Source: Apilactobacillus zhangqiuensis
GTDB lineage: Bacteria; Bacillota; Bacilli; Lactobacillales; Lactobacillaceae
Reading direction: 5' to 3'
Assembly (NCBI RefSeq): GCF_019656215.1
Contig: NZ_BPLK01000003.1
Coordinates: 296,001-360,000, forward strand
Length of the DNA: 64,000 nt
In this document: positions 1-7,312 of the stretch, one piece after another
Numbering within the stretch: position 1 is the stretch's first letter
How the letters are laid out: each line of letters starts with the position of its first letter
The notes under the pieces: model-generated
Seen by the model: only the letters and a program-made list of their open reading frames with translations
Database searches by the model: none
What the model was told of the DNA's origin: nothing
Translations under genes and position numbers: made by a program

Positions 1-36
1 AATATCTTTGGCTATTTGTGAACTATGTTCATCCAT
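1..36 (-). CDS. 5' end of an unidentified gene (partial)
   Basis: An ATG at 34-36 on the minus strand opens 12 codons (MDEHSSQIAKDI) that run off the window edge. A Shine-Dalgarno sequence CGGAGTGA lies 5 nt upstream. The gene begins 28 nt after the rnjB stop and is probably co-transcribed with it. Too little is visible to name a family. Confidence 0.5.
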   Translation of the reverse strand, partial: MDEHSSQIAKDI

Positions 37-64
37 TAAAATCACTCCGAATAATTAACCTTAT

Positions 65-1756
65 TTATTTTTGTGGACGCTTCTTTTTATGATGTTGGTT
101 TACTTCCATAATAACTGGAAGAATTACCGGACGACGTTTTGTCTTATCAAATAAGAAGTGACTGATTTTTTCTCTTACTGATTGTTTCAAATGACTCCAG
201 TCAAATTCCTTGTTATCAAGGTTTAATTGAATGGTCTTAGAAACAATTTGAGCTGCTTCATTCATTAGGTCCTTGTTTGACTTAACGTAAATGAATCCTC
301 TTGAAGTTATCTTAGGACGAGAAATGATAATCTTTTTCTTTCTATCGATTGTAACAACAACGATAAAGATACCATCTTCTGATAATACCTTACGGTCACG
401 TAAAACAATGTTACCAATATCTCCGACACCGATACCATCAATCATAGTGTTACCAGCTTCAACGGCGTTACCATGATGGAATTTAGCACCATCGTATTCG
501 ATAGTTTCACCCTTGCTTAGGATTAGAATCTTATCTTCATCTACACCCATGTTAGTAGCAGCACGTTTGCTTTCGTTCATCATCATGTATTCACCACTAA
601 CTGGAATGAAATATTGTGGTTTCAACAAGCTGATTAGCATTTGGATATCTTCGGCACTTGCGTGATCAGAAACGTTTAGGTCGTTTGAAATAACCTTAAC
701 TGTACCGTCTGCATGGTATACCATGTCATCGGTCTTAGCCATACTGTTATCCATTGCTGGAGATGGTGAGGTAACGATTAATACAACATCACCAGATTCG
801 ATGTTGATATCTTTTTGTTGTTGGGCAGCCATTCTTTGAACTAGCTTGATTGGTTCGCTAATTGGATTAGTTTCCAATATAACAATTTCGTCACTTTCTA
901 GTTTCTTTAATTCTTCGATATCTTCAATTAATAGTTCTTCTGGTACAGTAATGAATCCAGCATCGATTGCAAGTTTAACCTTTGCATCTAAATGTTTTCC
1001 AACAAATACTTTTCTTTCAGACTTTTCAGCTGCGTCAAATACTTGTTGAATTCTTAATAGGTTAGCAGAGTTAGCTGCAACAATCACACGACTCTTGCTA
1101 TCTTCGAAAGTATCAAAGATGTATTGGCTAGCTTGAATTTCGTTTGCCATTGGGAATGGATTGTCAGCATTTTGTGAGTCTGCTAGTAAAGCGATTACCT
1201 TCTTGTTACCAACTTTGGCGATTGAACTGTAATCAGTTGCAAAACCGTTACGTAATGCTGGATCAAACTTAAAGTCACCAGTGTATACGATTTGACCTTC
1301 TTCAACAGCCAATGAAATTCCCATTGAGTCAGGAACTGAGTGACTAGTCTTAAAGAAGGTAACTGTAACGTCATCAAAAAGGATTTCACTCTTTTCGTTG
1401 ATTATGTTGAAGTTGTTAAACTTCTTTGATCTTTCGTTATTCTTCACTTCGTACTTAGCCATCTCAATGGTTAGTTTTGATCCAAATACAGGAACATCGA
1501 ATTCACTGACGAAATATGGTAGTGCGCCAATTGAATCCATGTCACTATTAGATAGGAAAACTCCGATAATCTTTTCCTTGTTTTCACGTAAGTATGTGAA
1601 ATCAGGAATAACTACATCAATTCCTAACATATCATTTTCAGGGTATTTTAGACCACAATCTAAAACATAAATTCCATTGTTAATCTCAACGGCATATAGA
1701 TTCTTGCCACTCTCCCTTACTCCTCCTAAGGGAATGATTTTTACACTATTTTTCAT
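65..1756 (-). CDS. rnjB: Ribonuclease J2, catalytic metal motif degenerate
   Basis: This 563-residue protein is a full-length RNase J paralogue: metallo-beta-lactamase fold, beta-CASP domain and C-terminal domain. RNase J enzymes act in mRNA decay and maturation, and J2 usually partners J1. It aligns end to end with the J1 at 16573-18255. The J1 motif HGHEDH reads NSDMDS here (residues 70-75), and the late IHGEF motif reads VSGEY, so several metal ligands are lost. HSVPD (139-143) and the GDFKFD aspartate (161) remain. It is therefore probably structural or weakly active, which is inference. The start is an ATG behind GAGGTGA. It follows rpsO but has its own candidate promoter. Confidence 0.93.
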   Translation of the reverse strand: MKNSVKIIPLGGVRESGKNLYAVEINNGIYVLDCGLKYPENDMLGIDVVIPDFTYLRENKEKIIGVFLSNSDMDSIGALPYFVSEFDVPVFGSKLTIEMAKYEVKNNERSKKFNNFNIINEKSEILFDDVTVTFFKTSHSVPDSMGISLAVEEGQIVYTGDFKFDPALRNGFATDYSSIAKVGNKKVIALLADSQNADNPFPMANEIQASQYIFDTFEDSKSRVIVAANSANLLRIQQVFDAAEKSERKVFVGKHLDAKVKLAIDAGFITVPEELLIEDIEELKKLESDEIVILETNPISEPIKLVQRMAAQQQKDINIESGDVVLIVTSPSPAMDNSMAKTDDMVYHADGTVKVISNDLNVSDHASAEDIQMLISLLKPQYFIPVSGEYMMMNESKRAATNMGVDEDKILILSKGETIEYDGAKFHHGNAVEAGNTMIDGIGVGDIGNIVLRDRKVLSEDGIFIVVVTIDRKKKIIISRPKITSRGFIYVKSNKDLMNEAAQIVSKTIQLNLDNKEFDWSHLKQSVREKISHFLFDKTKRRPVILPVIMEVNQHHKKKRPQK

Positions 1757-1834
1757 GATTCACCTCATATAATTTTATGTATATTTTTTATTATGAAATA
1801 AAATAATTATTTTCAATACGATCTCATTTAACTA

Positions 1835-1863
1835 TCTATAGTGTATCATACTTTTAAAGTGAA
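1835..1863 (-). promoter_or_regulatory. Candidate sigma-70-type promoter of rnjB
   Basis: On the minus strand TTCACT (1858-1863) and TATAGA (1835-1840) are 17 nt apart, about 80 nt upstream of the rnjB start and downstream of the rpsO terminator. Confidence 0.45.
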
Positions 1864-1893
1864 TAATAACTGATAAGTGCATATATGTATGTA

Positions 1894-1930
1894 TAAAAAA
1901 ATGGAACCGCTCATAGAGCAGTTCCATTTT
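1894..1930 (-). terminator. Intrinsic terminator of rpsO
   Basis: A hairpin with arms AAATGGAACTGCTC and GAGCGGTTCCATTT is followed by a U tract on the minus strand. It starts within 10 nt of the rpsO stop codon. Confidence 0.85.
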
Positions 1931-1937
1931 AAAAATA

Positions 1938-2207
1938 TTAACGACGTAGACCTAAACTCTTGATTAAATCACGGTAACGTTGAACATCTGTGTTACGTAA
2001 GTATCTTAGTAAGTTACGACGGTGACCGATTTTCTTCAACAAACCACGTTGTGAATGGAAATCCTTCTTGTGTTCTTTCATGTGACCATTAATTTCGTTA
2101 ATGTCAGCAGTTAGTACAGCAATTTGTACTTCAGCAGAACCAGTGTCACCATCATGTCTAGCATACTTCTTGATGATGTCGTTCTTTTCAGCTTGTGTTA
2201 GAGCCAT
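1938..2207 (-). CDS. rpsO: 30S ribosomal protein S15
   Basis: S15 binds 16S rRNA early in assembly of the 30S platform. The 89-residue protein starts MALTQAEKN and carries the conserved core [11 protein letters not shown] and the C-terminal LGLRR; its length is canonical. An in-frame GTG four codons upstream is possible, but the ATG at 2207 sits 8 nt from the ribosome site AAAGGTGG and matches the family start. The gene has its own terminator and a structured leader that could bind its product. Confidence 0.97.
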   Translation of the reverse strand: MALTQAEKNDIIKKYARHDGDTGSAEVQIAVLTADINEINGHMKEHKKDFHSQRGLLKKIGHRRNLLRYLRNTDVQRYRDLIKSLGLRR

Positions 2208-2332
2208 TGTGTTTCCCACCTTTCAAAAGTAAATATACCAGATACTGAGTAGAGCGCCAGATGAGAGCAGCGACAAAACTAAGTATCGGTACCGTAGTTT
2301 TAAACTACGATAATCATACTACTATGATTACC
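2208..2332 (-). promoter_or_regulatory. Structured rpsO 5' leader, candidate S15 autoregulatory RNA
   Basis: The minus strand ahead of rpsO can form at least three helices: a hairpin at 2309-2332 (GGTAATCATA pairing TATGATTATC), a perfect hairpin at 2293-2309 (CGTAGTTT/AAACTACG), and a long-range stem pairing 2282-2287 with 2241-2246 around an inner GC-rich helix. The ribosome site follows. S15 leaders that bind their own product are known in bacteria. Assigning this one to that class is inference. Confidence 0.45.
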
Positions 2333-2394
2333 TGAAAATAGCAAGGTAATATCACTATTAATATGATCGGACAAATCCGAATTATATAATTCTA

Positions 2395-2423
2395 TTGCTT
2401 TTTTAAGTTGTCTTTTGTATAAT
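2395..2423 (+). promoter_or_regulatory. Promoter of rpsT
   Basis: TTGCTT (2395-2400) and a perfect TATAAT (2418-2423) are separated by exactly 17 nt. Transcription would start near 2430, about 50 nt before the rpsT ATG. Confidence 0.8.
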
Positions 2424-2482
2424 AAAAGTCGTTGAAATTTAAGGATTTTAAATAAAATTCGACTTTTTTGGAGGTGAATTTC

Positions 2483-2731
2483 ATGCCTGTTATTAAATCT
2501 GCTATCGAACGTGTAAAAACTAATGAAAAAGCAAACAAACGTAACGCATCTCAACTAAGCAAGATGAGAACTGCTGTTAAGAAGTTTGAAAAAGCTGATG
2601 CTAACGCTGACAACCGTGAAGAACTATTCAACAACGCTGTTAGTGCATTAGACCATGCTAAGTCAAAGGGCTTAATCAAAGCTAACACTGCTGCACGTAA
2701 CAAATCACGTCTAGCTAAGTTAAACAAGTAA
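2483..2731 (+). CDS. rpsT: 30S ribosomal protein S20
   Basis: S20 binds 16S rRNA in the body of the small subunit. The protein is 82 residues, helical and strongly basic, starting [11 protein letters not shown] and ending [12 protein letters not shown], as usual for S20. The ATG at 2483 lies 5 nt after a strong GGAGGTGA; an upstream ATG at 2468 precedes that site and is rejected. The gene is monocistronic, divergent from rpsO, with its own promoter and terminator. Confidence 0.96.
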   Translation: MPVIKSAIERVKTNEKANKRNASQLSKMRTAVKKFEKADANADNREELFNNAVSALDHAKSKGLIKANTAARNKSRLAKLNK

Positions 2732-2737
2732 AAAGAA

Positions 2738-2762
2738 CTCAGTTTTAACTGAGCTTTTTTTA
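2738..2762 (+). terminator. Intrinsic terminator of rpsT
   Basis: The stem CTCAGTT/AACTGAG with a short loop is followed by CTTTTTTT, just after the rpsT stop. Confidence 0.8.
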
Positions 2763-2766
2763 TTCC

Positions 2767-2802
2767 TAAAAAAGGACATCTCGTTTGAGATGTCCTTTTT
2801 TG
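2767..2802. terminator. Bidirectional terminator between rpsT and holA
   Basis: AAAAAGGACATCTC and GAGATGTCCTTTTT form a long stem with A and T tracts on both sides. It can end holA on the minus strand and back up rpsT termination on the plus strand. Confidence 0.85.
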
Positions 2803-2803
2803 T

Positions 2804-3832
2804 TTATCCAATTTGATTATCGACAAATTTCAAAGTAAACATTTGAAATAGTAGTTCTGGTGATTCCGGTGTTGATTTTAGTTTTTCTTCAACATCAACT
2901 AGTCCTAAATAAGCATCCCTCAAGCTACCAAATCGATACTTACGCACATTTTGCATTGCCAGTTTCACTCTAAACGGATGAACCCTTAGTTTCTCAGCAA
3001 TATTTCCTTGGCTGTATCCCTTACGGCTTAATACATTCACTTGTAGTAATAGTCTAAATTGAGATAACAAGACAGCATTGATTTGTAACGGTTCTTGATC
3101 CTCTACGATTAGATTACGGTATAAATCGATGGCGTTTTTGGAATCTTTTTTCATGACATAGTCGATTAAATCAAAAACGTTTTGGTCCAATGACTTGGCA
3201 ACCAAGCTATCGATACTGTCCTTAGTAATGACCTTATCCTTTTGACAGTATAGGAATAACTTTGGGAGTTCGTTCATTGCAGAAGATAAATCATTAGATA
3301 CCCTACCTAGTAATTCTTGAAGGGCATCCCCTTCTGCCGTATATCCATTATTCTTAATGTTATTGGCAACGTATGATTGAATGGCACGATCATCTAGTTT
3401 TGTTAAATCAATCACCTCTGCATTGTTTTTCAACTGTTTGGTAACTTTTTTTCTAGAATCTAATTTTCCGTATGGTGCCATAATGACCATAACTGTGCTA
3501 TCAACTGGATGATTAACGTATTCAATAAAACTATCGATGTCGTGATCTAAGGTCGACTTACTACGTTCACCGGTTAAAAAGTACGGATTGTTTACGACAA
3601 CCAATCGCTTTTCACCAAAGAATGGCAAACTTTCAGCATCCCCAACGGCAGTGGCGATGTTTTGACTTTCCATATCATAACTAGCGAAGTTCATAGTTCT
3701 TTCTTCTTCCGGGATTAATTCCACGAAGTGTTTTTTAATTTCATTAATTAAATAGTCTTCTTTACCTAACACTAGATATATTGGGTTAATATTATTATTT
3801 TTAATTTTTGTTAATAGTTCGTTTACTTTCAT
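2804..3832 (-). CDS. holA: DNA polymerase III subunit delta
   Basis: HolA is the wrench subunit of the clamp loader, opening the beta clamp for loading at primed DNA. The 342-residue protein has the expected start, with a nucleotide-binding-like segment NPIYLVLGKEDYLINEI near the N terminus, and a helical C-terminal collar region. The ATG lies 2 nt after the comEC stop, with AGGGGA upstream inside the comEC end, indicating translational coupling. The comEC-holA-rpsT neighbourhood is common in Firmicutes. Confidence 0.93.
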   Translation of the reverse strand: MKVNELLTKIKNNNINPIYLVLGKEDYLINEIKKHFVELIPEEERTMNFASYDMESQNIATAVGDAESLPFFGEKRLVVVNNPYFLTGERSKSTLDHDIDSFIEYVNHPVDSTVMVIMAPYGKLDSRKKVTKQLKNNAEVIDLTKLDDRAIQSYVANNIKNNGYTAEGDALQELLGRVSNDLSSAMNELPKLFLYCQKDKVITKDSIDSLVAKSLDQNVFDLIDYVMKKDSKNAIDLYRNLIVEDQEPLQINAVLLSQFRLLLQVNVLSRKGYSQGNIAEKLRVHPFRVKLAMQNVRKYRFGSLRDAYLGLVDVEEKLKSTPESPELLFQMFTLKFVDNQIG

Positions 3833-3834
3833 TA

Positions 3835-5952
3835 TTATTCCCCTTGCAATTTAAATATCCAGTGATTTCCTAATAATCCATATTTATATGATATCATACC
3901 CTGTTTTTGTGTGTTCACGTATGCTAAATTATTATCCTTTAATCTTTGCAGTGTTTCAACACTTGGATGGTGATAACGATTATTACGTCCCGCAGAAATT
4001 ATCGATAACTTCGGATGGATGAATTTTAAAAATGCATCACTGCTGGAGGTATCACTACCATGATGACCTAGCTTTAAATAATCCGCTTTTAGCATCGGAT
4101 ATTTTTGCATAATATCACTCTCACCACTTGATGGTAAGTCACCCATAAACAGCCAACTGCGATTTCCTTGCATTGTGCCCAAGACGACCGAGTCCTCGTT
4201 TTTACCAAGACCACTTTCAAACGGATGATAAATATCAAACGGAAAGTCAGGTAGCTTTTGGTTTGCTTTAATTAACACTAGTTTTGTTTTATTCAAATAA
4301 GGACGGATTTTTCTCATTATCGATGGATTGTTCTGCAAGCCGTCACCGACAATAATCCGGTCTACTTTTAAATCCGCCAAGATTGCGGAAACATCCCCCG
4401 TATGATCAGCATCCTGATGACTCAACACTAGATTATCAAGATGGTTAATACCGATACTCTTTAGATAATTAATCGACGTTTTTTCCGCCTGATAGGTCAC
4501 CTTACTGTTTTGCCCGCGTCCAAATTGCAACTTACCACCCGTATCAATCATGGTGATTGAATGGTTAAACGGCTCGCGAATTAAGATGCTATCACCCTGG
4601 CCAACATCGAAAAAAGATACCTCACCCTGCAATGGGTAGTGGATATACATAAATGTGATTAGATACATACATATTAGCATCGACACTCTTTTAAAACTCA
4701 CTCTATCTATTACCAACAAAGTCATTACCAATAATACTGTCGCCACATACAGGTTGGGTTTCCCAAAATTAATCTGTCCTGGCAAGGCACCTAACCAATT
4801 GACCGCAGTATCAAAACTGTTTAATATCACCGCCACCACCGAACTAACCCATCCAGCAACTGGATATGTAATGACCGCAATTAATATCATTGGCATAATT
4901 AGCGTCGAAAATAGCGGAATTACTAAATAGTTGGCTATCATCGTCAGCGCATGCCACTGAAATAGTTTGTAAATAATAAAGGGCAAACTGACCAAGTTCA
5001 TCATCACCGTTTGCTTAAGCGGTTTCATTTTATTCGTATAAATTAAACCGAATGCCAATGCATAACTTAATTGTGAACCAAATTGTAATAACATCTCTGG
5101 TTCAATTATTAAATTGGCCATCAGGGTAATCGAAAAGACATCCAAACTGCTTAAGCGTTTCTTTAGCATTAACGCAATAATCCTGATTTCAACCGTTAAT
5201 ATCGACCGCATCAACCCAATCGATGATCCAGCAATGACAAAGTACGTTGGTAAAAATATCAATGTAATCCACCGGGTCTTCTCCCGTGTCACACGGAATA
5301 ATCCCAGTATCATCCTCAACAGGTTCACGATGTAAAAGACATGCAAACCTGAGATACTAAACAAGTGAATGAGTCCCAGTGTTTTCACGCCTGATAGTTC
5401 ATCGTTGAAAGAATTATCCATGGCACCTAAAAACAAACTGCTGGCATAGAGGTTCAAGGGATGCGGTAATTGGTTCGTGTATTTTAGCATCAATGCGCGA
5501 AAAGAATGAAGACTACCAACGATTGAAAACCGATGTTGTTCTTCTACACTGTTTAACTGCTTAACCGTTAATCGACTGTAGATACCCATACTCTCATAAT
5601 ATTCTTTAGCATCAAACTGATTAAAGTTTCTAGCCTCATCAAATGGTTGAACAATCCCAGACACATTCATGACAATTGGCCTTGAATATTGCTTTACCCT
5701 CTTCGCGTCATTACTGTAGATCATTACCTGTTTACCGGTATCAGTAATAGTGCCGATACCATAGAACGAATCATCACTATACTTGATGTTATCCGGATAA
5801 ATCAAAACACTTTGAGTTATTGATTGTTGCCCATCTAATTGATTATCACGATTTTGTTTGTACCTATAACCGCAAACCAGACAAAAAATAACCACCAAAA
5901 TGGTGGTTATTTTTACTACTGTCGCGTTTTTTAATCGAATGATACGAATCAT
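3835..5952 (-). CDS. comEC: DNA uptake channel protein ComEC
   Basis: ComEC forms the membrane channel that carries single-stranded DNA into competent cells. From the first ATG (5952) the protein has 705 residues: an extracytoplasmic OB-type region, the polytopic competence domain with SISGLHV near residue 197, and a C-terminal metallo-beta-lactamase-like domain with SHQDADHTGD near residue 509. That ATG has no ribosome site. The same frame stays open 33 codons upstream to the comEB stop and encodes a hydrophobic segment (IAIGILSIIFF, then LGLLLFCLW) like the first membrane span of ComEC proteins, but contains no ATG, GTG or TTG. The true start is therefore unresolved. Confidence 0.9.
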   Translation of the reverse strand: MIRIIRLKNATVVKITTILVVIFCLVCGYRYKQNRDNQLDGQQSITQSVLIYPDNIKYSDDSFYGIGTITDTGKQVMIYSNDAKRVKQYSRPIVMNVSGIVQPFDEARNFNQFDAKEYYESMGIYSRLTVKQLNSVEEQHRFSIVGSLHSFRALMLKYTNQLPHPLNLYASSLFLGAMDNSFNDELSGVKTLGLIHLFSISGLHVFYIVNLLRMILGLFRVTREKTRWITLIFLPTYFVIAGSSIGLMRSILTVEIRIIALMLKKRLSSLDVFSITLMANLIIEPEMLLQFGSQLSYALAFGLIYTNKMKPLKQTVMMNLVSLPFIIYKLFQWHALTMIANYLVIPLFSTLIMPMILIAVITYPVAGWVSSVVAVILNSFDTAVNWLGALPGQINFGKPNLYVATVLLVMTLLVIDRVSFKRVSMLICMYLITFMYIHYPLQGEVSFFDVGQGDSILIREPFNHSITMIDTGGKLQFGRGQNSKVTYQAEKTSINYLKSIGINHLDNLVLSHQDADHTGDVSAILADLKVDRIIVGDGLQNNPSIMRKIRPYLNKTKLVLIKANQKLPDFPFDIYHPFESGLGKNEDSVVLGTMQGNRSWLFMGDLPSSGESDIMQKYPMLKADYLKLGHHGSDTSSSDAFLKFIHPKLSIISAGRNNRYHHPSVETLQRLKDNNLAYVNTQKQGMISYKYGLLGNHWIFKLQGE
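5884..5914 (-). terminator. Terminator-like hairpin inside the start of comEC
   Basis: On the minus strand AAATAACCACCA and TGGTGGTTATTT form a 12-bp perfect stem with a 3-nt loop, extended by A/T pairs and followed by a U-rich run. It lies in the codons for about residues 13-24 of comEC. It has the form of an intrinsic terminator and could attenuate transcription before most of comEC. Activity is inferred. Confidence 0.5.
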
Positions 5953-6051
5953 CCATAGACAAAAAAGCAGTAAACCTAGCTTTAAATCACCAAAGAAAAT
6001 AATGCTTAATATTCCAATCGCAATCGATGGAAAAATATATAAATTATTAAT

Positions 6052-6531
6052 TTATTTTGGTAAATAAGAGCTAAATTCGATTTGTTTGATTGTTTCTTCG
6101 TCCAAGATTACTTGGTTCAATTCAACATTGTTTTGTTTAATTAATGACAATGCATATTCGTCATTGTGATAGTTTCTTAAATAGTTAATCTTTTTGATTC
6201 CCGCTTGTAATAATACTTTTGTACAAGGAAGGCATGGAAAATCAGTTACATAGATTTCTGAACCATCTGTGGATTCACCAAATTTGGCACACTGAGAAAT
6301 TGCATTCATTTCAGCGTGAATCGTTCTTAAGCAATGGCCATCTCGCATGTAACATCCTACATCAATACAGTGTTCATCACCCGCGACTGATCCGTTATAA
6401 CCACCGGCAATGATACGCTTATCTCTAACGATGGTGGCTCCAACAGAAAGTCGATTACAGGTTCCACGTGTTGAAAGTAATACAGCTTGTAGCATGAAAT
6501 ATTGATCCCATGGAATTCTGTGTTTAGTCAT
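6052..6531 (-). CDS. comEB: ComE operon protein 2, dCMP deaminase family
   Basis: The 159-residue protein belongs to the zinc-dependent deoxycytidylate deaminases, which make dUMP from dCMP. Zinc and catalytic motifs are visible as HAEMNA and PCLPC. ComEB lies between comEA and comEC in most Firmicutes, although its role in transformation is doubtful. The ATG has GGGAGAG 9 nt upstream. Its stop codon is in the same frame as the comEC reading frame. Confidence 0.93.
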   Translation of the reverse strand: MTKHRIPWDQYFMLQAVLLSTRGTCNRLSVGATIVRDKRIIAGGYNGSVAGDEHCIDVGCYMRDGHCLRTIHAEMNAISQCAKFGESTDGSEIYVTDFPCLPCTKVLLQAGIKKINYLRNYHNDEYALSLIKQNNVELNQVILDEETIKQIEFSSYLPK

Positions 6532-6565
6532 AATTAATTACTCTCCCTCTTTTACTACTATTCAT

Positions 6566-6574
6566 AGTATAGCA
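6566..6574 (-). promoter_or_regulatory. Possible internal promoter before comEB (extended -10)
   Basis: TGCTATACT on the minus strand is an extended -10 element about 35 nt upstream of the comEB ATG. No convincing -35 is present. It could give comEB, a housekeeping-type enzyme, expression independent of competence. Confidence 0.35.
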
Positions 6575-6578
6575 AAGA

Positions 6579-7244
6579 TTATACTTGTAAAGAATCTTTT
6601 AATCTTTCAAATGTCTTATCACCAAATCCACTAACTTGTTTTATCTCTTCAATTGAATGGAATCCATTGTGTTGATTTCTATAGTCAATTATCTTTTGGG
6701 CTTTCTTTTCACCGACACGATCAAGTTTTTGCAATTCGTTTAAATCTGCAGTATTTAAATTAACTTTAACGTTATTGGAACTACTGCTTGTACCACTTAC
6801 ACTGCTAGAAAATGAAGAACTCCCGGATGCACCCTTTTTATTAACAACGACGACATCTTGGTCGTTTAATACCTTAGCCAGGTTAACGTTTTGTTCGTCG
6901 GCATCCGCCTTGAAACCACCAGCCTCTTTAATTACGTAGGTTACTCGACTATTGGATGGAATTTGGTAGACGCCGGGATGCTTAACCTCTCCCTTAACAT
7001 CAATATACAAATTCTTGGTTGCAGTACTGCCATCATGGCCGACAGAAGATGAGGAAGCCACCACGCTACTTTGTTCTGAGTAATCTGTTGCAACGTTTCC
7101 AGTATCGTCGCTATTTTGATTCATAATTAAAATAATAACTAACCCTAAACTAAACGAAATTAATAACAAACCAATCAAAATTTTATATGCATGTTCATCA
7201 ATAATTCCTTTTATTTGCGCCGAAAAATCTAATATCTTATTCAC
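6579..7244 (-). CDS. comEA: Competence DNA receptor ComEA
   Basis: ComEA is the membrane-anchored receptor that binds double-stranded DNA outside the cell and passes it to ComEC. The 221 residues comprise a short cytoplasmic stretch, one membrane span at about 20-42, a serine-rich spacer, a SLBB domain (about 78-130), a second serine-rich linker, and a C-terminal helix-hairpin-helix domain (VNLNTADLNELQKL, then GEKKAQKIIDYR). The start is GTG at 7244 behind AAAGGAGG. The gene heads comEA-comEB-comEC-holA and has a candidate competence motif 21 nt before its start. Confidence 0.94.
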   Translation of the reverse strand: MNKILDFSAQIKGIIDEHAYKILIGLLLISFSLGLVIILIMNQNSDDTGNVATDYSEQSSVVASSSSVGHDGSTATKNLYIDVKGEVKHPGVYQIPSNSRVTYVIKEAGGFKADADEQNVNLAKVLNDQDVVVVNKKGASGSSSFSSSVSGTSSSSNNVKVNLNTADLNELQKLDRVGEKKAQKIIDYRNQHNGFHSIEEIKQVSGFGDKTFERLKDSLQV

Positions 7245-7265
7245 CTTTTCCTCCTTTCCAAAAAC

Positions 7266-7273
7266 TAGATACG
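7266..7273 (-). promoter_or_regulatory. Candidate late-competence promoter motif of comEA
   Basis: The minus strand reads TTTTTTCGTATCTA, with the octamer CGTATCTA 21 nt before the comEA start. The same 14 nt precede coiA. Its position fits the -10 region of an alternative-sigma (SigH/ComX-like) promoter. The sigma assignment is inference. Confidence 0.5.
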
Positions 7274-7312
7274 AAAAAAGGAATGTAATTTATTCAATTA
7301 CATTCCTTTTTA
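7274..7312 (-). terminator. Intrinsic terminator of the ftsW-sepM operon
   Basis: AAAGGAATGTAATT and AATTACATTCCTTT form a strong stem ending in a U tract on the minus strand. That U tract abuts the comEA motif. Confidence 0.85.

Noticed and set aside
2424..2467. Inverted repeat AAAAGTCG/CGACTTTT ahead of rpsT, looking like an attenuator
   Set aside because: The predicted transcription start is near 2430, so most of the 5' arm would not be in the RNA.
2300..2554. Minus-strand open frame across the rpsT start
   Set aside because: It overlaps the rpsT promoter and coding start and has no family resemblance.
7266..7278. Plus-strand reading TACGAAAA as a streptococcal-type cin box
   Set aside because: On the plus strand it would direct transcription against comEA into the sepM terminator; the minus-strand reading is the relevant one.
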